Assembly (NCBI GenBank): GCA_036172665.1 | Contig: CM069875.1 | Coordinates: 10,930,001 to 10,994,000, forward strand | Source of the DNA: Prosopocoilus inquinatus | Taxonomy: Eukaryota; Arthropoda; Insecta; Coleoptera; Lucanidae | Direction of reading: 5' to 3' | Length of the DNA stretch: 64,000 bases | Part shown: positions 44,641 through 55,464 of the stretch, piece by piece | Position numbering within the stretch: the stretch's first letter is position 1 | Layout of the letters: each line of letters starts with the position of its first letter | Notes under the pieces: generated by a model | Database searches by the model: none | Told to the model about the DNA's origin: nothing | Seen by the model: only the letters and a program-made list of their open reading frames with translations | Position numbers and translations under genes: made by a program

Positions 44641-47600
44641 TGATAGAAGTCAGAATCTGACAAGGAAAATATTGTGACAAATTCACACTCGTAATCTGAC
44701 CATACTCCCAAAAACGAGGAAGCATCTGCGACTGACTCTGGCATAAATAAGGTACTTGCTACTGCAGTCGAAGTGGTGTCAATGTACTAAAATCATAAAC
44801 TTGAAATTCGAAATAAACATAACCATTTCATCTGACGTCTATATTTCATTGCGATACCAACAAAAATGTGACCCAAACTTGCCTACTTTGACGAGAAAGA
44901 AGAGTGAATGCTTAATATTCATAGTCATAACTGCACATGAAAGAGTCTGACTGTTTCATTTTATGAAGTTAATTGCCGCTTTCCAATTGAAGAAATAAGC
45001 TACTCGGAGCTCCTCCGAGCTGAACAAACATGTTCCAATTGCACGGTGCTGAACGCACTTGAACTGATCCGTAACTGATCTTTTTTACTTTCCCCCGTCT
45101 CCTCACGCATCTGTATCTATGACTACACATACAGTGAGAATCTTGTAACGCTGCACATTGAAAATTACGTGATCAGATAAAGATCAGATAAAGATGATCA
45201 TTTCTGAATCATATAAAATTGCACATAGGGGTTGTAACATTACGTTGCTATAGTTACTAGTTAATTCTTAATGCTGAATCATTTACAAATTGCACATAGG
45301 AAGTATTAAGGAAGAGTATAATTGATCTTCTGGAAATTTGGCGGCAAAAAACGCAAAACTCTCTGTCAAAGAAGCTCAATTTGAGAATAATGTGTACCTA
45401 CATTTTCACTTTTTCGGGGGTTGTATGCATTTTACAATAAATCGAAAGAACAATTTAATTTAATCTGACAATTCAAAGTCAGTAGTGTTACACGGTAAAC
45501 ATAGCGAATAAAATAAATTTGGAAATAATGTAATAAAGCTTCCATTGATAATAATTACTACGTGCAGTCTTATAAGATTCTCAGTGTATATTATATGACT
45601 TTTGCAGCGTTACCATTAAAACCTCGGAAGTGTAGTTAGGATCAGATCAGTTCAAATCATCTCAGGTGCTTGAAAATCGTACGGAAAGCAGCTATTGTTT
45701 CATTCTATGAAGTACTCTTGCTTGCAATAAAATCGCGTACATCTTCAAAATTGAGTAGCACAGTTTTTACCTATTTTTTGCTTTGTAAATGGGTATTTTG
45801 AGAATTTTGACGTCTCCAAACATACAAGTTGGAAACTGATAATGAAATTATGTACTATTTTATCTGGTATATGAGTCCGGCAGAACGATATATTCAATAA
45901 ATATTACGCCATTCCAAATATTTAAGAGCCCTTATTTTCAGCTGTTAATATAATTTTTAACACTTGAAGAGATTCTTCAAAGCTGAATTTGTACTTATTT
46001 TAGTGTTGGCGACAAGTGTACTGGAAAATTTGTTAAAATATGAAATCCTTTGCTGTTTAAAAGGATTTTCTCTTAAATAATTCAGAAGGACATTATCCAA
46101 ATCGTAATCGACATTTTTGTACATACATGTCCAACCATTTTTTCTATTTGCAATTTTTTCCACTTCCTACATATTTCTCGTGCATCATAGTATTTCTATT
46201 TAAGTTGTAATCATTTGCTACTACTATGAATCGCTATTCGTCTTCTAACTTGCTGTCAGTCTCAATTTTTATTGTTTGACACTGACAAATTAAATTTCAA
46301 GGGCAACTTAATACAACGAAAAGCAAGTGTACGCGATTTTTACATTACTGAAGTTATTAATTACTAAAGATCAGACTTTTAAGTAGTAAAGAAGTCGAAA
46401 TCTAATTTAGGCGACTTAACTAGGAAATTAGGTTTTTATTTTCTAGGTTCTTAAAAAGTTTCAATAAAACATTAAAATTAAAGTCGTCATCCAGTCATTA
46501 TTGAGTTATGACTCACTCTGTATAAACGGTGAAATTTGACATTTTTGCTAAGAGAAAAGAAGTTTGACCTATTTTTACATACATTCGCAGTCATAAAGTT
46601 TATTTGCAGTAACTTCTGATTAGACGTTAAAGATAGGCATGTTAATTTTTAGACAAAAGTGGCCATAACTTGTTAACCAGCCAATATAAAATATTAAACC
46701 TTGAAATTTTTAGAAAGGGCACGATCAGAATATTTCAAAAAATGTATCAGCAACAGGGTGTTCCATTAAAAAACTTTAGTCTGCTCAGGGCCATAGCCAG
46801 ACTAAATACTCAGCGGGACCCTGGGTCCGCTGTAACTTTACGGTGCACCTATATTATATTATTATTATTAAAAATAATTTTAACTTGTGGACATTTATCA
46901 GTGTAATTCTATGCCCTAGATTAATTTTTAGTATCTTGTTAAATAATTTCATAAAACACCAAATTCAGAACTATGCCGAACCCTGTCATTTTTTGATATT
47001 ATATTCACACTAAGAATAGCGGGAGACATTTCTGAATTATGATGTATATGTATACAGCCTACATAAATTGTCCGGAACCCCGAAATGTTTCTCAAAGTAT
47101 TTCTCCTTTTTCGCTAGGTTATGTCGCTGTATATGTACTACGGCGCTCAACTTAAATCATGCGAACCACGCCCTCAACGTAAATGCTACGAAACTGTCAA
47201 ATCGTATCCTTTAAGTGGAGCGTCGTAGTACATGAATCACGATCGTAGATTTTCTATACACAAAAACCTCACAATTCAAATTATTCTTTTGTGTAAGTGG
47301 TTATTCTTTGTACTCTATCAATAGGTGGAGTACGAAGAACAAAAAAAAAACATTTTGAACATAGTACTGAGATTTTCACGTCGGATTATGGTTCACGTTT
47401 TAAAACAAACGCAAAAGACACTTTTTAAATAGAACTACCTACATATTATTTTACCAACAGATGAATTTCTTATTAAAATATCCTTTGTCTTTTTATCGTA
47501 AATTAATAAGTAAAGGAGATATTTTGATTTTGCCCAGATTCATCAATGTGCCTGTGTTTTAGAAACAAACATTTGCATACCGCCATAATCAACCTTTTTT

Positions 47601-47933
47601 ACGGACACGTTACGTGTTTTATTTTTGTCGTTTATTTCTTGCTAACTATGAGATACAAAATAATTGTTAGATTAAAATGATTTTTTTTTTAATTCTCTGA
47701 TCGAAATGCATTAAAGTGTAGACTTAATTTAATAAATAAAAGGGATAAAATTCATAGAGTTCTTTATTTCTACACAGTGTTTGTTAAAAAAATATTTAAA
47801 ACTCAACTAGTTTCGACCTAAATGTCATCATCATGGGTAAATTAGACGCGTATAAAAAGGTCAAACACAAACACATTAAAATGATCACAGGTGCATGGTT
47901 ATTAGACAAGGTTGGAAGTATTGATTTTTTTAG
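44641..47933. other. intron 3, no gene supported
   Basis: Mostly unassigned. 'caacagggtgttccattaaa' at 46752 marks an end of the dispersed 'GGGTGTTCC' repeat. The sequence before exon 4 (47833-47933) is open in the exon frame, but it reads through a good acceptor and is not matched by the enzyme. Confidence 0.35.
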
Positions 47934-48101
47934 GTCTCATAAACTTCGTTGGAAACATCTTGGAAATAATATTTTTCCTCAGAATTTTGATCCAAAACAT
48001 AGACCCCGAAGGCAAGATGTAAAGGAAGAATACGTGGAAAATGGCATGATCTATTTTTCGTCGAGAAAACTTTTAGAACAAGGACTTTTTCAATCGCAAA
48101 A
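47934..48101 (+). CDS. CMAS: CMP-sialic acid synthetase, exon 4
   Basis: Residues 161-217. The acceptor is ttttttag at 47933 (the upstream open frame from 47833 is intronic), the donor gtaagt at 48102, phase 2. It encodes RSHKLRWKHL, then PKHRPRRQDVKEEYVENGMI (RPRRQD at 184-189, ENG at 196-198), the family's conserved Arg/Gln/Asp block and the Glu-Asn-Gly strand next to the substrate pocket. It ends in LLEQGLFQSQ. The joined exon 3-4 Arg codon fits the SV(T/V)R junction of the enzyme. Confidence 0.9.
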
Positions 48102-49105
48102 GTAAGTTACAGAACGAATCACTAGAATTACTAAACATCAATTGCCTGCTTTAAATCAGAGGTTTATTTGGGATTAGCGTGAAACTGTTCAGGACAAAAG
48201 TAACTCAATTTCTAAATAACATTTATGACCTGTTTAAATAACAGACCAATTCAAATAATACAGTTCCGATATAATTTTTTTTCAATTTATAAAAATTGCT
48301 GAAAACAATCAAACATGACTCCAAATACAATAAGCCTCTACAGTTGCTAATCATTCACAAGTGTAATTAAAATATTAATGTACCGAACCACGAAATTATT
48401 AATATTATTTACGCCTTCCGTGCTATATACAGATTTTTTTTTTAATATTTTGTACCCTATCTAGAGAGTTTATTTTAGGAGATAAAGAAAAACTTTAAAT
48501 GCAAAAGTTGTAGAGTTTTATGCCTATTATCTTTTAGAAAAAACAAAAACGCATCACAAATTGGAGAAAAAAATAGTTTTCATTTTTTTAATGGAACGGT
48601 CTGTATATTATTTGCCAATATGAATGACCATATTTTCCTGATTTCAAAAATATATATGTTGACACTTGGAGAGGTCGTTCGCGATATATAAGTTTAAAAT
48701 ATCAGCTTACTTACTATTTTCATAAACAAGATTCTTAAAAAAATAAGTAGACCTATTTTCGAAAACAATTCTCTTTGTCAGGCTAACATTTTTGTTTAAA
48801 AAAAGCAAAAGTAAAACTTACAATTGGTAAGGTGGTAAAAATAATTAAACAGTTTTATTTATTATTCTCGAGTCCCTATGATACGGTCGTAAATACTGCA
48901 TAAAATTTTCAAATAACTCAGACAAGAGTCAAATCAACTAATAAATATTTGCAATGGTAACCTATCTCTCCCACTTTGTAGAAATTTTGCACAAGAAATA
49001 CCATCGCGTCGTAGTTCTTGAAGATTAAACATTACGGTTCCTTTTTATTTGTTTTGTTAATTTTATTAATTTCTTTGTTTTCTATTTGTACATATCTGTT
49101 AATAT
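48102..49105. other. intron 4, left part
   Basis: AT-rich. 'ttttaatggaacggtctgta' near 48588 is a diverged 'TTCC...GGAACACCCTGTA' repeat end. No gene. Confidence 0.35.
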
Positions 49106-49124
49106 TAGGGGTACGCGATATCAT

Positions 49125-49320
49125 GTTTTCAATATCGGATATCGATAACTAAAAAATATCGATATTTATCGATATATCGATATTATCGATATTATCAATA
49201 TTTTTCCGATATTATCGATATTTATCGATATTATCGATATTTATCGGTATATCGATATTATGGATATTTATCGTTATTATCGACGTAAGCGATAATATTG
49301 ATATCAATGATTTTGTCAAT
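49125..49320. repeat. ATCGATA-rich subterminal repeats, left
   Basis: More than ten 'tatcgata' units in irregular spacing, mirrored on the right at 51876-51990. In hAT elements such repeats are transposase-binding sites. Confidence 0.75.
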
Positions 49321-49930
49321 ATTTTTTAAGTTCGATATCAACTATATGGGCAATATCATGGGCCATTATGATTATTTTTTTTCATTTTCAGAAATGTTAT
49401 TGCTTTTCTTTCCGGCAATAAGTAAAATATATTCTTTTGAATAAGACGAAACGACTGTAGCATAATTGTAATGTGTTCTGTTAAAAATTAATATAAACAT
49501 CCGAAAATTGTTATTATTAATTAACTAAAATAAATTTCTACCGAGAAAAGAATTATTACCCAGTTACTAAACTACAATGAAATAGAATTTATATGAGATT
49601 CACGCGCATATGGTCTAAACAACCCCTGCAATAAAATAAAAAGCAATAAATTGCACAGCAATGTAAACGCATATTTTTGATTTTCAAATAGTCTGCAACA
49701 GATCGTCACTGTGGACAGCGTTAGCATTTGTAATTTGCAAGATTAAAAAAGTGTATTTTGTGCTTTATAAATTTCCCTCTTATTTTGATCAAGGTAAGTA
49801 GATATTACAGAGATGTAATAATCAAATATCAAATATTTCATTTCAACATAAATTTAGTGATATAAATATTATTAATTACTATAATGTAGATATAATAATT
49901 AATACCAGTCTTTAATTTTTAGAGAACAAA

Positions 49931-50140
49931 ATGGGCAAAAAAAGCGTAGCATGGGATTTCTTTAAAAAAGATGATCAGGGTGCCAGGTGCAATTATTGTA
50001 GTCGATTAATTAAAAGTCATGGCAACACATCGAACTTAATATCACATTTAAAAAACAGCCATCCGAGACATTACAGTGAATATTTAAACACTAAATTTCG
50101 AAAAGACCAGGAGGAACAGAATTTGACTGAAAGACAGTAA
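49931..50140 (+). pseudogene. BED zinc-finger exon of the hAT transposase
   Basis: A 69-residue frame starting MGKKSVAWDFFKK. It has CNYCSRLIKSHGNTSNLISH and HLKNSHP, the CX2C...HX5H (BED) DNA-binding finger at the N-terminus of hAT transposases. A splice-donor-like gtaagt overlaps the end (AAAGACAGTAAGT). No later transposase domains are found in the element, as the PLE inserted 30 bp downstream. Confidence 0.75.
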
Positions 50141-50204
50141 GTGTTTCAACAAATAAATAAATATAAATAGCGAGAAAACCCCTCGACCACATTAATTCAC
50201 TGAA

Positions 50205-50238
50205 AGCGAATACGTATTTCGGTAACGAAGTTACCATC
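50205..50238 (-). ncRNA. partial hammerhead-like motif of the inverted terminus
   Basis: Minus strand keeps the stem II hairpin GGTAACTTCGTTACC, GAAA, TACGTATTCGC. The CTGAAGA half is replaced at 50236-50239 (AAGATGG only), so it cannot form a full core. Confidence 0.5.
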
Positions 50239-50330
50239 TTGTTTTTGTTTTCTAATAATGTTATAGATTACATCGGGTTGGTAACTGTTACCAACCCGAT
50301 GTAATCTATAACATTATTAGAAAACAAAAA
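50239..50330. repeat. perfect palindrome at the 5' junction of the PLE
   Basis: 'gtttttgttttctaataatg...gttggtaac' is mirrored immediately ('ttaccaacccgatgtaatct...aaaacaaaaac'), about 45-bp arms. The right arm is the start of the internal PLE sequence, so the left arm is an inverted copy. Confidence 0.85.
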
Positions 50331-50408
50331 CAAAAATTAGAGTTTAATAAAATAACCACACTAAAATCTGACAAAATAGGTGAGGTAGATTATAAGAAAA
50401 TTGTAAAA

Positions 50409-50852
50409 ATGCCGTTTTATCCTCAATATACTAAAGGGTTGAATACAATTTTTAAAAAATTAGGTTTAAGAATAGTTTACACCAACAATAACAGCTTGAA
50501 ATCGTTGCTGGGAAATCCAAAAGATAAAGTAGATTCGGAGGATAAATCAGGTATATATAAAATTAGTTGTAAAAATTGTGATCAAATTTATGTAGGGCAA
50601 ACAAAAAGATCCTTAAAAATTAGATTCAAAGAACACTTGGCTCATTTAAAATACAAACGCTTTGATAAATCCAGTGTTGCCTTACACATGCTTGAAAACA
50701 ATCATTCGGTAAATAAAATAGATTTAATGAAACAAATTAATAACAAAACAAACCTAGATTCTTTCGAAAGCTTGGAGATTCACAGAAATAGGAATAGATT
50801 AATGAATTTTGAGAAGTCCGGGCCGACCGCTTCGTGCCTCTACGACCTTTAG
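50409..50852 (+). CDS. Penelope-like element GIY-YIG endonuclease (C-terminal part of the RT-EN protein)
   Basis: 147-residue open frame. SGIYKISCKNCDQIYVGQTK contains GIY and YVG, the catalytic signature. It continues RSLKIRFKEHLAHLKYKRF (catalytic Arg candidate), then FDKSSVALHMLENNHSV and ESLEIHRNRNRLMNFE (the conserved Glu). In Penelope-like elements this domain is fused after the reverse transcriptase and nicks target DNA; here the RT part is gone. It is the best-preserved frame of the transposable elements in this window. GIY-YIG nucleases also occur in other contexts, but the terminal repeats favour a Penelope-like element. Whether it is transcribed is unknown. Confidence 0.75.
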   Translation: MPFYPQYTKGLNTIFKKLGLRIVYTNNNSLKSLLGNPKDKVDSEDKSGIYKISCKNCDQIYVGQTKRSLKIRFKEHLAHLKYKRFDKSSVALHMLENNHSVNKIDLMKQINNKTNLDSFESLEIHRNRNRLMNFEKSGPTASCLYDL

Positions 50853-50963
50853 ATTTTCGAAGAATCCCGGTTTGCTTTGCATGCATAATACGGTACAAAG
50901 AAAGTGAGGGGGGGAGTGCGGCTAGTCTAGTTTAGTTTATTTGTTGTTTTAAAGTTTAATATC

Positions 50964-51014
50964 AGTTTAGCGCTGAAGATGGTAACTTCGTTACCGAAAT
51001 ACGTATTCGCTTTC
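50964..51014 (+). ncRNA. hammerhead-like ribozyme, family B, all core positions intact
   Basis: Stem I AGCG (50969-50972) pairs with CGCT (51008-51011). Core CTGAAGA 50973-50979. Stem II GGTAAC (50981-50986) with GTTACC (50990-50995), loop TTC, and one extra base (T 50980) before stem II. GAAA 50996-50999. Stem III is the palindrome ATACGTAT (50999-51006), cleavage after T 51007. The two-base loop of stem III suggests that a dimer, sharing the palindromic stem between two strands, would be more stable than the monomer. It lies at the 3' end of the Penelope-like element, where hammerheads are known in this class. Activity not tested. Confidence 0.7.
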
Positions 51015-51596
51015 AGTGAATTAATGTGGTCGAGGGGTTTACTCACTATTTATTTGGATTACAGCCACAGGTTTTGTGTTGCTTTGTGATTATTAAATAA
51101 ATAAATATATTAAAGACTTCTGTAATGGTTGTTTATTTTCGCACGCAATTGTGTCATTTTAAGAATTGTACACAGGAAAAAACAGATATTGCTAAAACAA
51201 AGCTTATACACAGCCGGGATGCTTAGGTCAGGATCGGTCGACAAGTAACCCACACATCTGGCTTTTATTACTTGAAAATCCTAAACCTTTTGCACATTTT
51301 ATTGCATTACCTACCGGCCATCACGGCCGTCCTTATTTTGTAAATATCCGAATTAAAACTGGAGAATAATTGCAACCAAATAAAGCAGTTTTTTCCTGCA
51401 TTATTACTCGGTGAATTTTTAATTTTTTTTTAGTTTAATTGAAAAATAAAACATTGTCCGTCTTGAGGTTATTTTACAGTAAAGCTAAGATATGCGGTAC
51501 AAATTTGTTTCTAAGAGTTGATAAAAAATTAAAAAAATTATCAGGTGTTAAAATTTTTGATTAAATAATTTATTATTAAGTAAAAGGTTTGTTTAA

Positions 51597-51703
51597 TCTT
51601 GAAACGGACAGAATTATGATCAGAAGTACACTCAACGTTTCACGATGGATTTATAGCTTCGCCAGGAGTGTACTTCTAATCATGATTCTGTCCGTTTCAA
51701 GAT
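51597..51703 (-). ncRNA. hammerhead-like motif, family C, with long perfect stem I
   Basis: Minus strand: arm ending ACACTC directly joins CTGGCGA (complement of 51659-51665), GCTATA hairpin region, GAAA, ACGT, T, then GAGTGT. Arms 51602-51633 and 51666-51698 are inverted copies of about 32 bp. The A of CTGAnGA at position 4 is G, which should disable it. Unlike the copies at 29 kb, stem I abuts the core without extra bases. Confidence 0.5.
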
Positions 51704-51875
51704 TACTTACATTTCTCATCGGATAAGAATCAACTTTATTCAATTTATTATTGTTTCATAAGTATTCTTAAAGAATTCGTTTACATACCATAATAAATAC
51801 TATTAGCAGTCTATTAGTTTACAAATTTCGGAGTGCATTTTAAGAATTGAAATAAATAATAAGAATGTTGTATAA

Positions 51876-51990
51876 TTAAATATCGATAAATATCGATAAT
51901 ATCGACAATAACGACAATATCGACAATATCGATAATATCGATATATCGATATCTGAAATGGAAATATTGTTATTCGATATATCGATAAAT
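51876..51990. repeat. ATCGATA-rich subterminal repeats, right
   Basis: 'tatcgata', 'tatcgaca' and 'tatcgataat' units (about ten) just inside the right end of the hAT element. Confidence 0.7.
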
Positions 51991-52003
51991 TTTCGCAGCC
52001 CTA

Positions 52004-53000
52004 GGTAATATAGCTTGTAACTCAATAAATATTTTTGTTTTACGACACTTACTGCGAAAAATTTTACAATAATTTTACCAAAATATGCCATTATAAGAAA
52101 CAATAATAGATAACAAGAAAACTAATGGAAATAGGTATAGGGAATGGTACTGTTAATCGATGTAGAATTTGATTCTGCATCTCATGATGCAAAAATATAC
52201 AGGGTGTTCCATTTACGAAAACTGAGTTTTGGGCAGTTGAACAGAGCAAGGTTCGACACCACATTTTGACCACCCTGTGAATTTTTCAATTATAACTAGG
52301 ATATGAATTTGAAAGACTGAACTTTATTCTCTCAAATGACAGACAGCTTGAATCTTGAAATTTGAAAGTGTAAAAAATACAGTCTCTTAAATGAAAGGCC
52401 ACCGAAATAATCTTTTTCAAAAATTCGAAAATATCTCAAACACCGTTAAATTTAAGTATAGGAAAGACTTAATAACTTTTGCTTGGAATAACTTGTAGAA
52501 TCAGAATTTGTCATAAAAAAGTATAGCATTCCATTTAAAATAAGAAAATTAATGGTGATTTCCGGTATAACCGGAAGTGATATAAAAGTGCAAATATTTT
52601 ATTCTAAAAGATCACTTCCTCTTAGGGTAGTGCGTTAATTTGCAGAATGTTTGTATGTTCCTTTCCTCGAGAACTTTTAATAGGCCACTCGACTTGGGAG
52701 ACCCTGTATAATTTAATAAACAGATCGGGTAACGCTGCTATCGCGTTGTCGTAAATCACAAAATGACGAACACACGGTGCATGCCTGGGGAAGTCCATTT
52801 CCTTCTCCACGCTCCCAGGGCTGCCACCTTTGGACGACACCTACTCCTTCTTACGGTGGAACTTCGAAGTATTCGTTGGACCGCGCCAGTTTGAATTCAA
52901 CCCGGTGCATTGCTTACAGATGGTCAAATGTTCTAAAAAGTTAGTTTGTTCAGGAAATGTTTAACTTTAATTGGGCATACATGAAAGCTGTATGAAGGTG
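52004..53000. repeat. intron 4, repeat debris
   Basis: 52160-52310 matches 17560-17720. 52515-52575 holds a 'catttaaaataagaaaatta' and 'atttccggtataaccggaag' palindrome module. 52675-52700 resembles 31295 ('aataggccactcgacttggg'). No gene. Confidence 0.5.
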
Positions 53001-54125
53001 GCCCCCGACGTTCCCCAAAAAAAAATTTTTTCAGCTAAAAGGATGCCAAATCGTTTGTAGAGTTATGTAGTGAAAGAATTTTCGTTTGTAGTAAAGAAAT
53101 AAAAAAGGTATGGGAGGGGAAAAAGGCCAGCCCCCAAATTGGGGAGCTGATATCTAACCGGCACTAAACGATGTCAAATTTTTTGTAATTGTTTGTAGTG
53201 AAAGAATTTTCGTTTGTATGTAGTTATCCAGGAAAAAAGTTGCAAACCCTTGAATGTTAAGAGTGGCACTATTTCCACCCCTTCAGAGGGACTGACTCTA
53301 TAGTCGGTAATCCGTCTCTAAATAAAGTATAGGGGATTGTAGTGAAGGAATTTTCGTTTGTAGTAAAATAATTAAAAAGTTACGGGAGGGGGGAAAATGG
53401 CCAGCCCCCAAATTGGGGGGCTGACTTCTAACCGGTACTAATTGATGCCAAATTGTTTATTGTTGTTTTTAGTGAAGGAATTTTCGTTTGTAGCTATCCA
53501 GAAAAAAAACTCTTGAATGTTAAGGGTGACACTATTTCCACAGCTTCAAGGGGCCTGACTCTATAATCGGTAATCCGTCTCTAATTAATGTGTAGAGGAT
53601 TGTAGTGAAGGAATTTTCGTTTGTAGTTATCCAGAAAAAAGTTACAGCCCCATACTCGGCTAAACTGATAAGGTGAGAATGGTGCCATACTCAATATTTG
53701 AGGGGTTGTAATTTTTTTTCAGGACAACTACAAACGAAAATTTCTATGCTACATACCTCTACGTATTATTTAGAGACGGTTTACCGATTATAGAATAACC
53801 CCCCTGCAGGATTGGAAAGGGTGCCACCCTTAGCATTCAAGGGTTCGTAATTTTTATTCTGGATAACTACAAGTGAAAATACCTTCACTACAATCCTCCA
53901 ATTTAGAGATGGATTACCGATTATAGAGTCAGTCCGCCTGCGGGGGTAGAGAATAATACCACCCTTAATATTCACGGGGTTGTAACTCTCTTTTTGGATT
54001 ACTACAAATGAAAATTCCTTCACTACAATCCTCTAAGCATTATTTACAAACAGATTACCGATTATAAAGTCAGCCCCCCAGCGAGTCTGGAAAATAATAC
54101 CACCCTTAATATTCAAGGGGCTGTT
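53000..54125. repeat. inverted tandem array of 'attttcgtttgtag' units
   Basis: The left half holds about five direct copies of 'gaatttt cgtttgtag' with 'gtagtgaagg' and 'cggtaatccgtctcta' blocks, spaced about 150-290 bp. The right half (after about 53700) holds the same blocks inverted ('ctacaaacgaaaatttc', 'ggattaccgattatagagtc'). The array is therefore a fold-back with centre near 53690. Spacer sequences such as 'cagcccccaaattggg' are themselves palindromic. Confidence 0.7.
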
Positions 54126-54276
54126 ATGTTCTAAAAGATGCAAGACCACATAAATTATTTTTGATGATTGTTATGATTAAAAGGTATTTGAAATTGAGAA
54201 CGTTCTTAAGGAAAATTTTTCTCTGTAAACTTTGCTAATCCTGTTAACAAGAAACAAGAATTGACTGTAAGGTATA

Positions 54277-54720
54277 GTGTTGTTAAATTACCGGTAATTT
54301 ATTTTTAATGTTACCTTACCGGTAATGTTCCCGCAATATTACCAATTACAGCTCAAGTGGCGACATCTCCCAGCGGAGTTACCAAGTTACCAATTACACT
54401 TTTAACTAAAAATGAGATTTTTTCTCAATTTTCTGATTAATTTGATACCGAATACGCATTACATTTTTGGCTTTTGGTAAGGTGTACAATATTTAATATT
54501 ACGTATTTCCACTAAATAAATTCAGGTGAAAACGGAAGTTATTTTAGGTTATGATACATTTACTTCGTTTCTTTATTTTTATTTTAATTATCAATTGAAC
54601 ATCTTTTTCTCTTTTTCTTGTACATCTTTATTTACAGTCACCCTTTTATTTCATAGTCATATTTTTATTTCGCAATTTTACTCAATTGTTTCCACAGTTA
54701 CATTTCAAATAACTTGAAAT
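54277..54720. mobile_element. copy of the ACCGGTAA-type TIR element
   Basis: 'tagtgttgttaaattaccgg' and the next 300 bp match the inverse of 40560-40876. The other terminus is not clear. An AT-rich tail follows. Confidence 0.55.
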
Positions 54721-55464
54721 TATTTTACCTACTTTTTAAAATTTATTTAGTATTTTCTGCTCTTTATAATGGGGAAAAGGACAAACTTTTCCCTACACCA
54801 AAAATGTCCCGCAAAAATTTCCCGCCCTGGGCCTCGCAACTATTAAGGCCGCCTCTGCCTATACTTACTAATGTATTCTTATTATAACAAATATATTACT
54901 ACCTAATTAATCTTTGCTATAATTACTCTGAAGTACGGCTAAATTCAAAATTTTGAGGTGGTCTTTTGATGGGAGTTTATAAAAACAGAAACTTATAAGG
55001 GAAAAATAATTCTAACATTAGAAAAAGACGCTTGCCCAAAATTTTTTCCTCGCACGATTTCACATCTTGGAAGAAAATAGACAAAAAAAGGTTTTAGTTA
55101 CTAGTTTTATAAGCGATTTGATCCCACGTATCAAAATTTGCATCAGAGAAAACAATTCTAAACTGTACTCGCTTGCTTTTATTACCGAAGACGGGGCTAA
55201 CACAGCTTGTCATGAGCTTGCCGATTCCATCGCCATCTATGTTACATTAACGGATTTACCATAAGGACGTTTTTTTTATATAAATGTATTGGATTTTCGT
55301 TTTCTGAGAGTGTCTCAAAAACTATCGCATCATATTTATCTCAAATAGGAGAATTGCTTCTCTAGGTAGATGTGAAGTAGACCTTGGTAGACCTCCTAGT
55401 TTGGTGACATTTGATTGACGCAAAACGGAGAAACTCTCTGTGAAAGATTTGGTATCGCGCACCC
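54721..55464. other. intron 4, no gene supported
   Basis: 'gcctcgcaactattaaggcc' at about 54830 looks like a transposon end. A short frame (55067-55264) has no recognisable domain. Confidence 0.3.

Larger units (their letters stand above)
50169..51052 (+). mobile_element. Penelope-like element family B inserted in the hAT element
   Basis: Plan: an inverted copy of the 3' terminus (50169-50238), a perfect palindrome (50239-50330), a GIY-YIG endonuclease frame (50409-50852), then the same terminus in direct orientation (50935-51052) with an intact hammerhead-like motif. Both ends carry 'cctcgaccacattaattcac' (inverted or direct). The reverse transcriptase is missing (5' truncation). Boundaries come from the inverted ends. 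Confidence 0.75.
49106..52003. mobile_element. hAT transposon, 2.9 kb, non-autonomous, inside intron 4
   Basis: Short inverted ends TAGGGGTACGCG and the inverse of CGCAGCCCTA (hAT-type TIRs), flanked by an 8-bp target duplication with one mismatch (GTTAATAT 49098-49105, GGTAATAT 52004-52011). Both subterminal regions are made of ATCGAT/TATCGATA repeats (49125-49320, 51876-51990). It carries a BED-finger frame, and a Penelope-like element and a family C hammerhead hairpin have inserted into it. The catalytic transposase is missing. Confidence 0.8.

Noticed and set aside
45957..46163. Minus-strand open frame of 68 residues
   Set aside because: No family resemblance, no matching repeats and no splice context.
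47833..47933. Upstream open extension of synthetase exon 4 with an ATG
   Set aside because: It reads through a good acceptor at 47933, and the phase from exon 3 fits only the shorter exon. The extension has no counterpart in the enzyme.
49125..49320. ATCGATA repeats as a satellite or DREF-type regulatory cluster
   Set aside because: They sit mirrored just inside the two ends of a hAT element with a target duplication, so subterminal transposase sites explain them better.
55067..55264. 65-residue open frame in intron 4
   Set aside because: Peptide not recognised, no splice-site support, and a position inside a repeat-rich intron. Probably chance.
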